Positions 10,425 through 18,161 of a DNA stretch of 64,000 bases are shown here, one piece after another. A program made the position numbers and the translations under genes. This DNA comes from Kordia periserrulae (GTDB lineage: Bacteria; Bacteroidota; Bacteroidia; Flavobacteriales; Flavobacteriaceae): NCBI RefSeq assembly GCF_003054265.1, contig NZ_QBKT01000003.1, forward strand, positions 248,001-312,000. The letters run 5' to 3'. Within the stretch, counting starts at the first letter, position 1. Each line of letters opens with the position of its first letter. The notes under the pieces are model-generated. The model worked only from the letters and a program-made list of their open reading frames with translations. It ran no database searches and was not told the DNA's origin.

Positions 10425-10441
10425 AAGTGTTTTTGGCACTT
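10425..10441. other. Short hairpin upstream of first NHLP gene
   Basis: In the 124-base gap before the first precursor gene, AAGTG (10425-10429) and CACTT (10437-10441) form a small stem with a T-rich loop and imperfect extension on both sides. It could be a weak terminator or attenuator that separates export/cyclase expression from precursor expression. A -7-like TAACTTTA lies at 10461-10468, but no well-placed TTG was found. Confidence 0.3.
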
Positions 10442-10501
10442 TTATACGCTCTTAAAAAGATAACTTTAAAATGGTATTAACAGGTAATATTTAGAAACAT
10501 T

Positions 10502-10831
10502 ATGGAACTAACGAAAGAACAAAAATTATTTCAGACAATCGTTCTCAAAGCTTGGGAAGATGCTGCTTTTATGCAGGAACTTACCTCAAATCCTTTGGAC
10601 GCGATTGAGAAACTAACAGGAACGCGTTTAAACATTCCAGCAGGGAAAAAGTTTGTAGTGCGCGATCAAACGGATGCTTCTTCTATTTATATCAACATTC
10701 CAACAGAGAAATCAATGGACGATATGGAGCTAACAGAAGAGCAACTTGAAATTGTAGCTGGTGGCGGTTCTTTGCCAGGCGCTGTAATTCAAGATTCTGC
10801 CGATTCATTAAACGGATTGACAGATGGATAA
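10502..10831 (+). CDS. NHLP-leader RiPP precursor 1 (polar, Ser/Thr core)
   Basis: A 109-residue precursor. Residues 1-88 are a nitrile hydratase alpha-like leader (ELTKEQKLFQTIVLKAW start, FVVRDQT, YINIP, then MELTEEQLEIVAGG). The double Gly at 87-88 is the expected C39 cleavage site. The core of ~21 residues (from G89) is acidic and polar with Ser90, Ser99, Ser102 and Thr107 and no Cys. Such leaders guide modifying enzymes and the NHLM exporter. The core is quite unlike those of precursors 3-5 although the leader is shared, so the locus uses one leader system for different products. Confidence 0.92.
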   Translation: MELTKEQKLFQTIVLKAWEDAAFMQELTSNPLDAIEKLTGTRLNIPAGKKFVVRDQTDASSIYINIPTEKSMDDMELTEEQLEIVAGGGSLPGAVIQDSADSLNGLTDG

Positions 10832-10846
10832 AAAGATATAGGGATA

Positions 10847-12814
10847 ATGAAATTGGTTAAAAAAAAATATTCCTTTGGAAAAGAGAAGCGTACTTGGTTC
10901 ATGTTTCTCTTTTTCGTTTTTATGTCAAGCGTGCAATTTGGACAAGAAGTTGCACAAGCTAACTCATTACAACTAAAAGCAGATAGCCTGTTTCAACTCA
11001 GTAAGCAACAAGTTAAAAAACGTGATTTTCAAAAAGCAATGGAAGCGGTAGAAGAAAGTCTTGCCATTTTTGAAAATTTACAAAACAACAAATCCATTGC
11101 CGATTGCTACAATCAAATTGCGACGATTTATTATTATCAAGGCGAATTTGCCAAAGCATTGACCTATTTCGAAAATAGCAGAGAATATTTTGAAAAAGCG
11201 GGTTTTACAAAAGGGATTGCTTCTTCCACCAACAACAAAGGCGCGATTTATTACTACTTAGGAAATTTTCCAAAAGCGCTCGATCATTATAAAAGAGCGA
11301 TGAAATTGCATGAAGAAATGCAAAATGAAGCGCAAGTTGCAGGAACTACACAAAATATCGGAAACATTTACATGCAACTCAATGATTTTGAAAATGCCAA
11401 AATACATTTTGAAATTGCAGAAAACATCTACCAAAAAACCAATGATGAAAAAGCACTTTCTTTAGTATTGAGCAGTATTGGAAGCATTTACAAAAAAAAA
11501 CAAAACTACGAAGCTGCTTTTCAAAACTTTGAAACCGCACTAGCACTTTCCATCAAAACCAATCAAAACCAAACACAGGCAGAAGTGCTGTACAATTTGG
11601 GGAAACTATATGAAGCAAAAGGCGATTTGCAAGAATCACTTCGCAATTATAACAAATCGTTGGAAATTTCAAGACAAGCAAAAAGTAGTCTGCACGAAAG
11701 TTCCGCATTGATTGCGTTGGGATTTGTAAAGCAAAAACTCGGCAACAAAAGAGAAGCAATTAACAATTGTGAGCAAGGATTCAACATCGCCAAAGAAATT
11801 GATGTCATTTCCATTCAAGAAGAAGCTTGCAAATGTTTGTACGATGCGTATAAGTTAACGAACAATCCCGCGAAAGCGCTTATATATAATGAACAAATGT
11901 ACGCTTTGCGCGACAGTTTGAACTTAAAGCAAACTTCTGACAAAATTTTGAATATGGAATTTGAGAAAGAAATGTTGTTGGACAGTATTGCGAATGTTGA
12001 AAAGGAGCGTATTCTCAAACTAAAACACAAAGAAGAGGTTGCCAAAAAGGAAAAACAGCGTAACATTTTTATCATTGCGGTTTGTTTTGCGGTCATCATT
12101 GCGCTTGCCATTTTTGGAAGATTGAGCTATATGAAAAAATCGAAAGCGCGATTGCAAGTAGAGAAAGACCGTTCGGAGCATTTACTGCACAACATACTTC
12201 CAATAGAAGTTGCGGACGAATTGAAAGAAAAAGGATATGTAGACGCGCAAGACTTTGAAACGGCGTCCATATTATTTACCGATTTCAAATCGTTCACCGA
12301 AACCGCTTCACATTTAACACCACAAGAACTGGTAGAAGAAATCAATGTGTGTTTCAAAGCATTTGATGCCATCATTGAAAAACACCGCATAGAAAAAATC
12401 AAAACTATTGGAGACGCGTACATGGCTGCTGGCGGTTTGCCAAAACCAGACGCAAATGCAGTAAAAAATATCATTTTGGCGTCGTTGGAGATGCAACAAT
12501 TTGTAGAGAAAAGAAAACGCGAAAACGAAGCAAGAAACAAACCTGCTTTTGAAATGCGCGTCGGAATTCATGTAGGACCTATTGTGGCAGGAATCGTAGG
12601 TGTGAAAAAATTTCAATACGATGTTTGGGGCGATACGGTCAATATTGCAAGTCGTATGGAAAGCAATGGCGCAGTGGGCAAAGTCAATATCAGTCACCAT
12701 ACCTACGAATTGGTGAAAAATGAAGCCGATTTATCCTTTGAATATCGCGGAAAAATAACGGCGAAAGGCAAAGGAGAACTAAAAATGTACTTCGTTTCCA
12801 AGAGAAATACCTAA
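10847..12814 (+). CDS. TPR-repeat, membrane-anchored class III adenylate cyclase
   Basis: A 655-residue protein. An N-terminal signal or anchor segment (~15-33) is followed by about seven tetratricopeptide repeats (~45-355, probably periplasmic), a coiled linker, a membrane helix (~405-426) and a C-terminal cyclase domain (~465-652). Metal-binding Asp479 (FTDFKSF) and Asp523 (TIGDAYM) are present, with purine-selecting Lys519 and Asp592 (the adenylate cyclase pair) and catalytic Asn599/Arg603. The layout suggests a receptor that senses protein partners outside the membrane and makes cAMP inside. It lies between precursor genes 1 and 2, 15 bases after the first. This is a second cyclase in the same cluster, with a different sensor architecture. 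Confidence 0.9.
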   Translation: MKLVKKKYSFGKEKRTWFMFLFFVFMSSVQFGQEVAQANSLQLKADSLFQLSKQQVKKRDFQKAMEAVEESLAIFENLQNNKSIADCYNQIATIYYYQGEFAKALTYFENSREYFEKAGFTKGIASSTNNKGAIYYYLGNFPKALDHYKRAMKLHEEMQNEAQVAGTTQNIGNIYMQLNDFENAKIHFEIAENIYQKTNDEKALSLVLSSIGSIYKKKQNYEAAFQNFETALALSIKTNQNQTQAEVLYNLGKLYEAKGDLQESLRNYNKSLEISRQAKSSLHESSALIALGFVKQKLGNKREAINNCEQGFNIAKEIDVISIQEEACKCLYDAYKLTNNPAKALIYNEQMYALRDSLNLKQTSDKILNMEFEKEMLLDSIANVEKERILKLKHKEEVAKKEKQRNIFIIAVCFAVIIALAIFGRLSYMKKSKARLQVEKDRSEHLLHNILPIEVADELKEKGYVDAQDFETASILFTDFKSFTETASHLTPQELVEEINVCFKAFDAIIEKHRIEKIKTIGDAYMAAGGLPKPDANAVKNIILASLEMQQFVEKRKRENEARNKPAFEMRVGIHVGPIVAGIVGVKKFQYDVWGDTVNIASRMESNGAVGKVNISHHTYELVKNEADLSFEYRGKITAKGKGELKMYFVSKRNT

Positions 12815-12900
12815 GAAACAGTTTTGACGGAATTTTTGTCGTTTTTATAGAAAAACATACTAATATATTTACACTATAAATAAAGAGTAAGAAACAAAAA
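12812..12900 (+). repeat. Promoter-like repeat, copy 1
   Basis: An ~88-base unit that starts exactly at the stop codon of the TPR-cyclase gene and recurs at 12982-13069 with about eight differences. It opens with TAAGAAACAGTTTTGACGG and ends in an A-rich stretch. It contains a -7-like TATATTTA. A 15-codon reading frame (12907-12954) follows; I see no homology in it. Confidence 0.8.
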
Positions 12901-12981
12901 ATAGAAATGAAAAGCTTACAAACGTTCACTGTAAATCTTAAGAATTATAAATAAAATAATTCACGCCTAAGATGAATTTGT

Positions 12982-13069
12982 AAGAAACAGTTTTGACGGA
13001 ATTTTTGTCGTTTTTGTAGAAAAAGATACGAATATCTTTACACTGTAAACAAAGAATAAGAAATAAAAG
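12982..13069 (+). repeat. Promoter-like repeat, copy 2, upstream of NHLP precursor 2
   Basis: The second copy of the ~88-base unit ends 7 bases before the ATG of precursor 2. A TTG followed 16 bases later by TATCTTTA fits the Bacteroidota promoter pattern, so this is probably the promoter and 5' leader of the precursor 2 transcript. The direct duplication may give two start points or be the scar of a tandem duplication that removed a precursor gene between the copies. Confidence 0.7.
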
Positions 13070-13076
13070 TAGCCAT

Positions 13077-13433
13077 ATGAAACCTACAAGTTCTCAACAG
13101 AAATCTCAAGAATTATTAGAAAAAATAATTCACAAAGCATGGAGCGATGATGCGTTTAAAGCGGCACTTATTGCAAATCCACTAGATGCTATTGAAAAGG
13201 CAACTGGAGAACGTGTACAACTTCCAGAAGGGAAGACATTAATAGTAAGAGATCAGACCTCGCAAGAAAAGATTTATGTAAATATTCCTGCAGAGCCAAA
13301 TATGGAAGATATGGAATTGTCTGAAGAGCAATTGGAAGTAGTTGCGGGAGGTGGAATTATATGGCCAGCATACGTAATGTTACCCATATTACCAACACCA
13401 ACAAATCCAAGTAAAGACGGACGTATAAGTTAA
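13077..13433 (+). CDS. NHLP-leader RiPP precursor 2 (Pro/Thr-rich core)
   Basis: A 118-residue precursor with the same leader family (KIIHKAW, ANPLDAIEKATG, LIVRDQT, YVNIPAEP, LSEEQLEVVAGG). The double Gly is at 91-92. The 26-residue core from G93 begins with hydrophobic residues including Trp96 and Tyr99, then carries a Pro/Thr stretch (Thr107, Thr109, Ser112, Ser118) and a basic end. There is no Cys in the core. It follows the duplicated promoter-like repeat. The Thr/Ser residues are candidate dehydration or glycosylation sites for the enzymes at 15064-17805. Confidence 0.92.
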   Translation: MKPTSSQQKSQELLEKIIHKAWSDDAFKAALIANPLDAIEKATGERVQLPEGKTLIVRDQTSQEKIYVNIPAEPNMEDMELSEEQLEVVAGGGIIWPAYVMLPILPTPTNPSKDGRIS

Positions 13434-13498
13434 ACAAACCAATCAATTTTTAATATTCATAATCAAATCTTTAATATAAACTTTTAAAAACAAGCAAA

Positions 13499-13843
13499 AT
13501 GGAATTTACAAAACAACAACAAGAAGGACAAGAGTTAATGAACACATTAATCGCTAAAGCTTGGGAGAACCCAGAATTCAAGCAACAATTAATTAGCAAT
13601 CCTCAAGCTGCTATTGAGCAAGTTACAGGTAAAAAATTAAACTTAAAAGGTTCACAGCACATCGTTGTAGAAGACCAAACAGATCCTAACACAATTTACT
13701 TAAACATTCCAAGACAAGTTGATGTTTCTGAATTAGAATTGTCTGACGAGCAATTAGAAATGGTTGCAGGTGGAGTTGCGCCAATCGTAATCTACGGAGG
13801 AATTTTCTTAGTAGGAGTAATCGCTGGAGCATTAGCTGAGTAA
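13499..13843 (+). CDS. NHLP-leader RiPP precursor 3 (hydrophobic core without Ser/Thr/Cys)
   Basis: A 114-residue precursor with the leader ending LSDEQLEMVAGG (Gly91-Gly92). The 22-residue core from V93 is hydrophobic and Gly/Ala-rich (APIVIYGG, then VGVIAGALAE) and looks like a membrane-spanning helix. It has no Ser, Thr or Cys, so a dehydratase cannot act on it; Tyr99 is the only hydroxyl residue. It may work unmodified, perhaps with the related peptides 4 and 5. The strong bias to TTA, GCT and CAA codons fits high expression. Confidence 0.92.
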   Translation: MEFTKQQQEGQELMNTLIAKAWENPEFKQQLISNPQAAIEQVTGKKLNLKGSQHIVVEDQTDPNTIYLNIPRQVDVSELELSDEQLEMVAGGVAPIVIYGGIFLVGVIAGALAE

Positions 13844-13863
13844 TCACAAACAACACAAAAACC

Positions 13864-13889
13864 GTTGAGCACATTTAGGGAAACTCAAC
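13864..13889 (+). other. Hairpin between precursors 3 and 4
   Basis: GTTGAG (13864-13869) and CTCAAC (13884-13889) form a six-pair stem with a 14-base loop. No T run follows, so it is more likely an mRNA-stability or processing element than a terminator. Weak evidence. Confidence 0.3.
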
Positions 13890-13938
13890 AAGTATCAAAC
13901 TATTAAATAAAATACAAACCAATTAAAACTTTTTTACG

Positions 13939-14286
13939 ATGGAATTAACTAAAAAACAAGAAGCAGCACAAAATATCATGACAAGTGTAATCGCTAAGTG
14001 CTGGGAAGATGCAGAATTCAAAAAAGCATTAATCGCTGATCCTGTAGCGACATTAGAGAAATTTACAGGAAACGAAATCAACTTACCAGAAGGAAAAAGA
14101 ATCGTTGTTAGAGATCAGAGTGCTGATTCAAACGTAATCTACTTCAACATTCCTGCGGAGCCAAACTTAGACGAATTAGAATTATCTGATGAGCAATTAG
14201 AATTAGTAGCTGGTGGAGCTACGCCTGTAGCAACATACTTCTTAGTATTAGCTGCTGGAGTTGCTGTAGGAAGCACACTTTTCTAA
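13939..14286 (+). CDS. NHLP-leader RiPP precursor 4 (hydrophobic core)
   Basis: A 115-residue precursor, near-identical in its leader to precursor 5. The leader ends LSDEQLELVAGG (Gly92-Gly93). The 22-residue core from A94 is hydrophobic with Thr95, Thr99, Ser112 and Thr113 and no Cys; a Cys at residue 21 is in the leader only. The Ala/Gly/Val run in the middle resembles a membrane helix. Four hydroxyl residues are possible dehydration sites. Confidence 0.93.
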   Translation: MELTKKQEAAQNIMTSVIAKCWEDAEFKKALIADPVATLEKFTGNEINLPEGKRIVVRDQSADSNVIYFNIPAEPNLDELELSDEQLELVAGGATPVATYFLVLAAGVAVGSTLF

Positions 14287-14318
14287 GAAATAATTCGAAT
14301 CAGATAAATAGATAAACG

Positions 14319-14666
14319 ATGGAATTAACTAAAAAACAAGAAGCTGCACAGCAAATCATGAGAAGCGTGATTGCAAAGTGTTGGGAAGACGAAGCTTTTA
14401 AGCAAGCTTTAATCGCTGATCCTGTAGCAACGTTGGAGAAGTTTACAGGAAACGAAATCAATCTTCCAGAAGGAAAAAGATTAGTGGTAAGAGATCAAAG
14501 TTCAGAAGCTAATGCGATTTACTTCAACATTCCTGCTGAGCCAAACTTAGAAGAGTTGCAGCTATCTGATGAACAATTAGAGTTAGTAGCTGGTGGAGTA
14601 ACACCTGTAGCAGCATACTTTACAGTGTTAGCCGCTGGAGTAGCTGTAGGAGCAATACTTTTCTAA
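14319..14666 (+). CDS. NHLP-leader RiPP precursor 5 (hydrophobic core, paralogue of 4)
   Basis: A 115-residue precursor, a recent tandem copy of precursor 4. The first ~16 codons are almost the same and the core from V94 shares the VLAAGVAVG segment. Thr95 and Thr102 are the only hydroxyl residues besides Tyr100, and there is no Cys in the core. It lies 32 bases after precursor 4 and 41 bases before a strong terminator, so it ends the precursor transcript. Confidence 0.93.
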   Translation: MELTKKQEAAQQIMRSVIAKCWEDEAFKQALIADPVATLEKFTGNEINLPEGKRLVVRDQSSEANAIYFNIPAEPNLEELQLSDEQLELVAGGVTPVAAYFTVLAAGVAVGAILF

Positions 14667-14707
14667 ACATGTGAATCAGATACTTCGTAATACATTTATA
14701 TATGTTT

Positions 14708-14751
14708 GCTCCCTTGAGATTAGGTTTTCCGCTTGAGGGAGCTCATTTTTT
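14708..14751 (+). terminator. Rho-independent terminator after precursor 5
   Basis: GCTCCCTTGAG (14708-14718) pairs with CTTGAGGGAGC (14732-14742) over 11 positions including two G-U pairs, followed by TCATTTTTT. It closes the precursor transcript and overlaps any upstream start proposed for the next small gene. Confidence 0.88.
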
Positions 14752-14770
14752 AACTAAAAAAATAATCAAA

Positions 14771-14932
14771 ATGGATAAATTGAGTAGTTTAAATTGGATA
14801 GGAATTTGTGTTCTTTTTTTAGGTATTGTAGCCTTTATGCTTGGAAAACAAGAAAAATACACTACGCTTACAGTAGTGCTTTGTATAGTAGGCGTTATTT
14901 TATTTATTATGGGATTTTACGTAAAAAAATAA
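14771..14932 (+). CDS. Small two-helix membrane protein (53 residues)
   Basis: The start at ATG 14771 gives 53 residues with two membrane helices (~9-27 and ~33-50) joined by a short Lys/Glu/Thr loop and ending in Lys-Lys. An in-frame ATG at 14702 would put the N-terminus inside the terminator hairpin and is rejected. Its place between the precursor terminator and the modifying enzymes, with its own terminator at 14952, suggests a separate short transcript. Small two-helix proteins are common as bacteriocin immunity proteins, which is a guess from context. I do not recognise the family. Confidence 0.7.
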   Translation: MDKLSSLNWIGICVLFLGIVAFMLGKQEKYTTLTVVLCIVGVILFIMGFYVKK

Positions 14933-14951
14933 TCCTTTCACATTATAAATG

Positions 14952-14983
14952 ATTCCCAAAATGTTTTGGGAATTTGTTGTTAT
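14952..14983 (+). terminator. Rho-independent terminator after small membrane protein
   Basis: ATTCCCAAAA (14952-14961) and TTTTGGGAAT (14964-14973) form a perfect ten-pair stem around TG, followed by TTGTTGTTATT. The following 80 bases before the glycosyltransferase must therefore hold a promoter; I found no clear match. Confidence 0.8.
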
Positions 14984-15063
14984 TACTTGCGAATCAACAT
15001 AAATCATGAGTTCTGCAAACGTAAAAGCATCAAGTCTATTCAAAAAATAATACCAACATCACC

Positions 15064-16248
15064 ATGAAAAAAGCTGTTTTACTATTTTGCGATAACGATA
15101 TCAGTCACAATATTCCCATGCTTGGCATTGCCAAAACGCTTCAAAGCAAAGGACATCGTGTGGTATTTTGTGGAAGTAACGAAAATCATTCTTTTTTTCA
15201 GAAACAACCTTATACATACATGGCTTCGGAAATATTTGACTTGGAAAAGCAAAATGTAGTCAATACGGTCGATTTAGGTTTTTTTGATACCAAAACGCTT
15301 CAAGGAATTGCAAAAGGGCAATTAGATAGCATCATGCAAGACGTACAACCAGACATGATATTATTCTCATACTACATATCGTACTTGTTGCCATTCTTCA
15401 AGAAAAAATATAACGAAATCAAGTACTGCTGCGTCAATATTTTAATGCGCGGTGAATTATTCACACCAAAGTTTTTATACAATTTTCATTACGAAACTGC
15501 GAGTAGCGATATACAAACCCTCGTTAAAAGCATACTACACACACCAGAAAAAGACATGGAAACAGTGATTGATGAAACCTATCAAGATTTTAAAGAATTT
15601 ATTCTCTGTCCAAAAGAAATGGACATTGACGCCAAGTACCAACAGCAAAATGTAGAATATTCGGAAGCCATTATTGGTGGGAATGATTTGAGTGAGGAAA
15701 TTCCGGAAAAGAATAATGTTATTCTATTCTCCATGGGTTCATATAGCAAGCAATTTCCTTTGGTGATTAATAAAATTGTGGAAAAAGTGATTGCCTGTAG
15801 CAAGTTGTTACGCGAGAAAGATGCTTCGTATAAATTTATACTGTCCATTCCCGATGGTGTATTGACAAACGATTTGATGCAAGCTTGTGCAGATGAAAAT
15901 ATCAACTTGGTCAGCTGGTTCGATCAAAACAAACTTTTATATAGTTCTAAATTGATGATTACCCATGGAGGAATAGGTTCTATCAAAGAATGCATTTATG
16001 CACAAACACCGATGTTGTGTTTTCCGCTTACGCGCGATCAACCTTACAATACCAAACGAATTGAAAGTTTAGGTTTGGGGAAAAAGCTGCACCCTTTAGA
16101 ATCGGATGTGGACGAAATTTTCTCAGCGTTGACCGATTTACTAGAAAATGACAGCTATCAAACCAATTTGAATACGTTTCGAAACATATTCAACGACTAT
16201 CGAGAAAAAGAAACGTTATACAATCAACTCATGGCAGTTGCGGGATAA
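15064..16248 (+). CDS. GT1/MGT-like glycosyltransferase
   Basis: A 394-residue GT-B fold glycosyltransferase of the UGT/macrolide type. The N-terminal half starts with an FCDNDISHNIPMLGIA strand-helix and the C-terminal half has the nucleotide-sugar site, with HGGIGSIKE at 301-309 and PLTRDQPYN downstream (the D-Q pair of this family). Enzymes of this type add a sugar to a hydroxyl of small molecules. It ends 18 bases before the dehydratase gene and so is co-transcribed with it; the likely acceptors are Ser/Thr/Tyr of the NHLP cores. The sugar cannot be told from sequence. Confidence 0.87.
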   Translation: MKKAVLLFCDNDISHNIPMLGIAKTLQSKGHRVVFCGSNENHSFFQKQPYTYMASEIFDLEKQNVVNTVDLGFFDTKTLQGIAKGQLDSIMQDVQPDMILFSYYISYLLPFFKKKYNEIKYCCVNILMRGELFTPKFLYNFHYETASSDIQTLVKSILHTPEKDMETVIDETYQDFKEFILCPKEMDIDAKYQQQNVEYSEAIIGGNDLSEEIPEKNNVILFSMGSYSKQFPLVINKIVEKVIACSKLLREKDASYKFILSIPDGVLTNDLMQACADENINLVSWFDQNKLLYSSKLMITHGGIGSIKECIYAQTPMLCFPLTRDQPYNTKRIESLGLGKKLHPLESDVDEIFSALTDLLENDSYQTNLNTFRNIFNDYREKETLYNQLMAVAG

Positions 16249-16266
16249 GCAAACACAGTTCATAGC

Positions 16267-17805
16267 ATGCAAACAACACCACATACACCACATGCAGATT
16301 TTTTTGATTTGACAACAGTGAAGGCGCTTGTGAGTCAAAATAGTGTGTTGAAAAACAAGCTATTACACGAGTTGAATCGTTTTATGTATGTTCAAAATGA
16401 GCGAATTTTGTATGATTGTTTTGATAAATACAAAGCGCAACACACGCATGCTAAATTTTCAACATTTGTTACCGATTTTCCGCATACGCGCGAAACGATT
16501 ATTAAAGAAAATTATCCGCATGCCAATACACTTCTCACACGTCAAGAAACAAAACTAGAAGCCTTTGTAGCTACATTATTGTCACAATTTGCCGTAGACA
16601 AAAAAGCATTGTACAACGCAAAAATACTTTCTGAGTCAACTGCACGCGTTTCCAACATCAATATCGGTTTGGGCGATTTTCATCATGGAAAATCAACCAC
16701 AATTGTGGAAATTGATAAGCAACAAAAAATTGTCTACAAGCCTAGTAATGGCGAAGTTACAACGGCATATCACGCGTTTCTAAAGTGGATTAGTGAATAT
16801 TTAGATATGGGTGATTTTGGGTATAAAACATACAACAAAGGCAGTTATCATTGGCAAGAATTTGTGACTTACGAATCGCTAAAATCGTCTGACGAAATCG
16901 CTAAATATTACCACAGAGCGGGAATTCTATTAGCAGTAACCTATGTGTTAAATGCTTCTGATTTTCATTATGAAAACTTGATTGTTCACAATGCGACGCC
17001 TATTTTGATAGATCACGAAACCATCATTCAACCAAAAATATACGACAACTTAAAAAAGTTCTTTAAGGCATTTGACAAAGAAACCGAGCAAGACACCGTG
17101 TTGAGCAGTTTGTTATTACCTAATCAAGGAAATGACAAAGGTTTTCCTGTCGGCATGTGCGGGTTTGGGTGTTCAAAAGAAACGCATTTGGAAGGTTTCA
17201 AAAAAATGAGCATTCATGAATTTACTAACGATTGGAAAATTGTCACCAAAATGACCAAACAGGATTTTATTAAAAATAACGTGCCTGAATATCGAGGTGA
17301 AAAGCAATTTGTAGATAAATATGCGAAAGAATTGCTACAAGGTTTTGAAGCCTGTTATCAGCTCTTTATGACGCATCGCGATTTTCTACTGTTTGATAAA
17401 AAAACACCCATAAAGCATTTTGAAGCGAAAACCCTTCGTTTTATTTGGCGACCGACCAATGTATATGTGAAAATTTTAGAATACATGAAATTGCCTAAAA
17501 ATTTAACGGATAAAAAAAACTATGCTAAAAAAATTGAAGAATATTTATCGGTAGCGTTTAAAAATGTACCAGAAGACTCTGAATTGCATCTCATTCTCAA
17601 AAGTGAAATTCACCAAATGTTACAAGGCGATGTTCCATACTTTGAAATTGATGCTTCCTCACGCGATTTAAAAACTGAATTTGGCGTACTACAAAACTTC
17701 TTTGAATTCAGTTGTGTAGAAAACTTAGAAAGAAAATTACAAAAGCTCTCTACAGAAGACTTAGCACATCAAAAAAAACTGATTTTACAAAGCATAGCAT
17801 TATAA
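16267..17805 (+). CDS. Stand-alone LanM-type lanthipeptide dehydratase domain (DUF4135), no cyclase
   Basis: A 512-residue protein matching only the dehydratase half of class II lanthipeptide synthetases (LanM, usually ~900-1000 residues). The kinase-like phosphorylation site is intact: GDFHHGK (136-142), Lys158 in VYKPSNG, D232-H234-N237 in SDFHYEN and D249-H-E251. The elimination motif RPTxxY (395-400) and the conserved GDVPYF (454-459) are also present. The protein stops where the LanC-like cyclase should begin, and no zinc Cys-Cys-His set is seen. It should phosphorylate and eliminate Ser/Thr to dehydro-residues without forming thioether rings. This fits the Cys-free cores. No separate LanC gene lies in the window. 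Confidence 0.92.
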   Translation: MQTTPHTPHADFFDLTTVKALVSQNSVLKNKLLHELNRFMYVQNERILYDCFDKYKAQHTHAKFSTFVTDFPHTRETIIKENYPHANTLLTRQETKLEAFVATLLSQFAVDKKALYNAKILSESTARVSNINIGLGDFHHGKSTTIVEIDKQQKIVYKPSNGEVTTAYHAFLKWISEYLDMGDFGYKTYNKGSYHWQEFVTYESLKSSDEIAKYYHRAGILLAVTYVLNASDFHYENLIVHNATPILIDHETIIQPKIYDNLKKFFKAFDKETEQDTVLSSLLLPNQGNDKGFPVGMCGFGCSKETHLEGFKKMSIHEFTNDWKIVTKMTKQDFIKNNVPEYRGEKQFVDKYAKELLQGFEACYQLFMTHRDFLLFDKKTPIKHFEAKTLRFIWRPTNVYVKILEYMKLPKNLTDKKNYAKKIEEYLSVAFKNVPEDSELHLILKSEIHQMLQGDVPYFEIDASSRDLKTEFGVLQNFFEFSCVENLERKLQKLSTEDLAHQKKLILQSIAL

Positions 17806-17822
17806 AATGCTTCATAAAAAAT

Positions 17823-17850
17823 ACTGTCAATAATTGCATCAACAGTTTTT
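17823..17850 (+). terminator. Possible weak terminator after dehydratase
   Basis: ACTGT (17823-17827) pairs with ACAGT (17842-17846), followed by a short T run. The stem is only five pairs, so this is uncertain. The 356 bases from 17806 to 18161 otherwise hold a tRNA gene and its terminator. Confidence 0.3.
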
Positions 17851-17886
17851 AAGTCATTCAACTGTCAAGTACCTTGGGATTTCTAC

Positions 17887-17921
17887 AAATAAAAAACGGT
17901 TTTCCAAAAGAGGAAAACCGT
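17887..17921 (-). terminator. Terminator of tRNA-Met transcript
   Basis: ACGGTTTTCC (17896-17905) and GGAAAACCGT (17912-17921) form a perfect ten-pair stem. On the minus strand it is followed by a T-rich run (the A run at 17891-17896 on the plus strand), so it ends minus-strand transcription, 33 bases beyond the tRNA. Confidence 0.85.
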
Positions 17922-17954
17922 GTAAATAGTCACTTAGAGTCTATTTTATCTTCG

Positions 17955-18028
17955 TAGCGAGATCGGGAATTGAACCCGAGACCTCCGGGTTATGAATCCG
18001 ACGCTCTAACCAACTGAGCTACCTCGCC
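17955..18028 (-). tRNA. tRNA-Met (CAT anticodon)
   Basis: A 74-base cloverleaf on the minus strand. The acceptor stem GGCGAGG pairs with TCTCGCT with two G-U pairs. The D arm is GCTC/GAGC, the anticodon loop is TTCATAA with CAT, and the T arm is TCGGG-TTCAATT-CCCGA. CCA is not encoded. The acceptor lacks the 1-72 mismatch of initiator tRNA, so an elongator Met tRNA is likely; a CAT anticodon modified to lysidine (Ile) cannot be excluded from sequence alone. Confidence 0.93.
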
Positions 18029-18161
18029 TTGTTTGCGGCTGCAAATATAGGAACAATTTTTTTTAGTGCAAATAATCCATAAAAATTATTTTTTTTATTC
18101 TTTTCTTTTAAACTTATCAATTAATGTATATATTGTCAGCAACATAATCAAGAATACCAAT

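Noticed and set aside
12907-12954. Reading frame of 15 codons between the two promoter-like repeats
   Set aside because: Too short, with no leader or similarity; it may be a scrap of an old gene. Not listed as a gene.
14702-14770. N-terminal extension of the small membrane protein
   Set aside because: It would be encoded by the terminator hairpin of the precursor operon.
15006-15050. Reading frame of 14 codons upstream of the glycosyltransferase
   Set aside because: No sign of a leader, conservation cannot be judged, and length is within chance.
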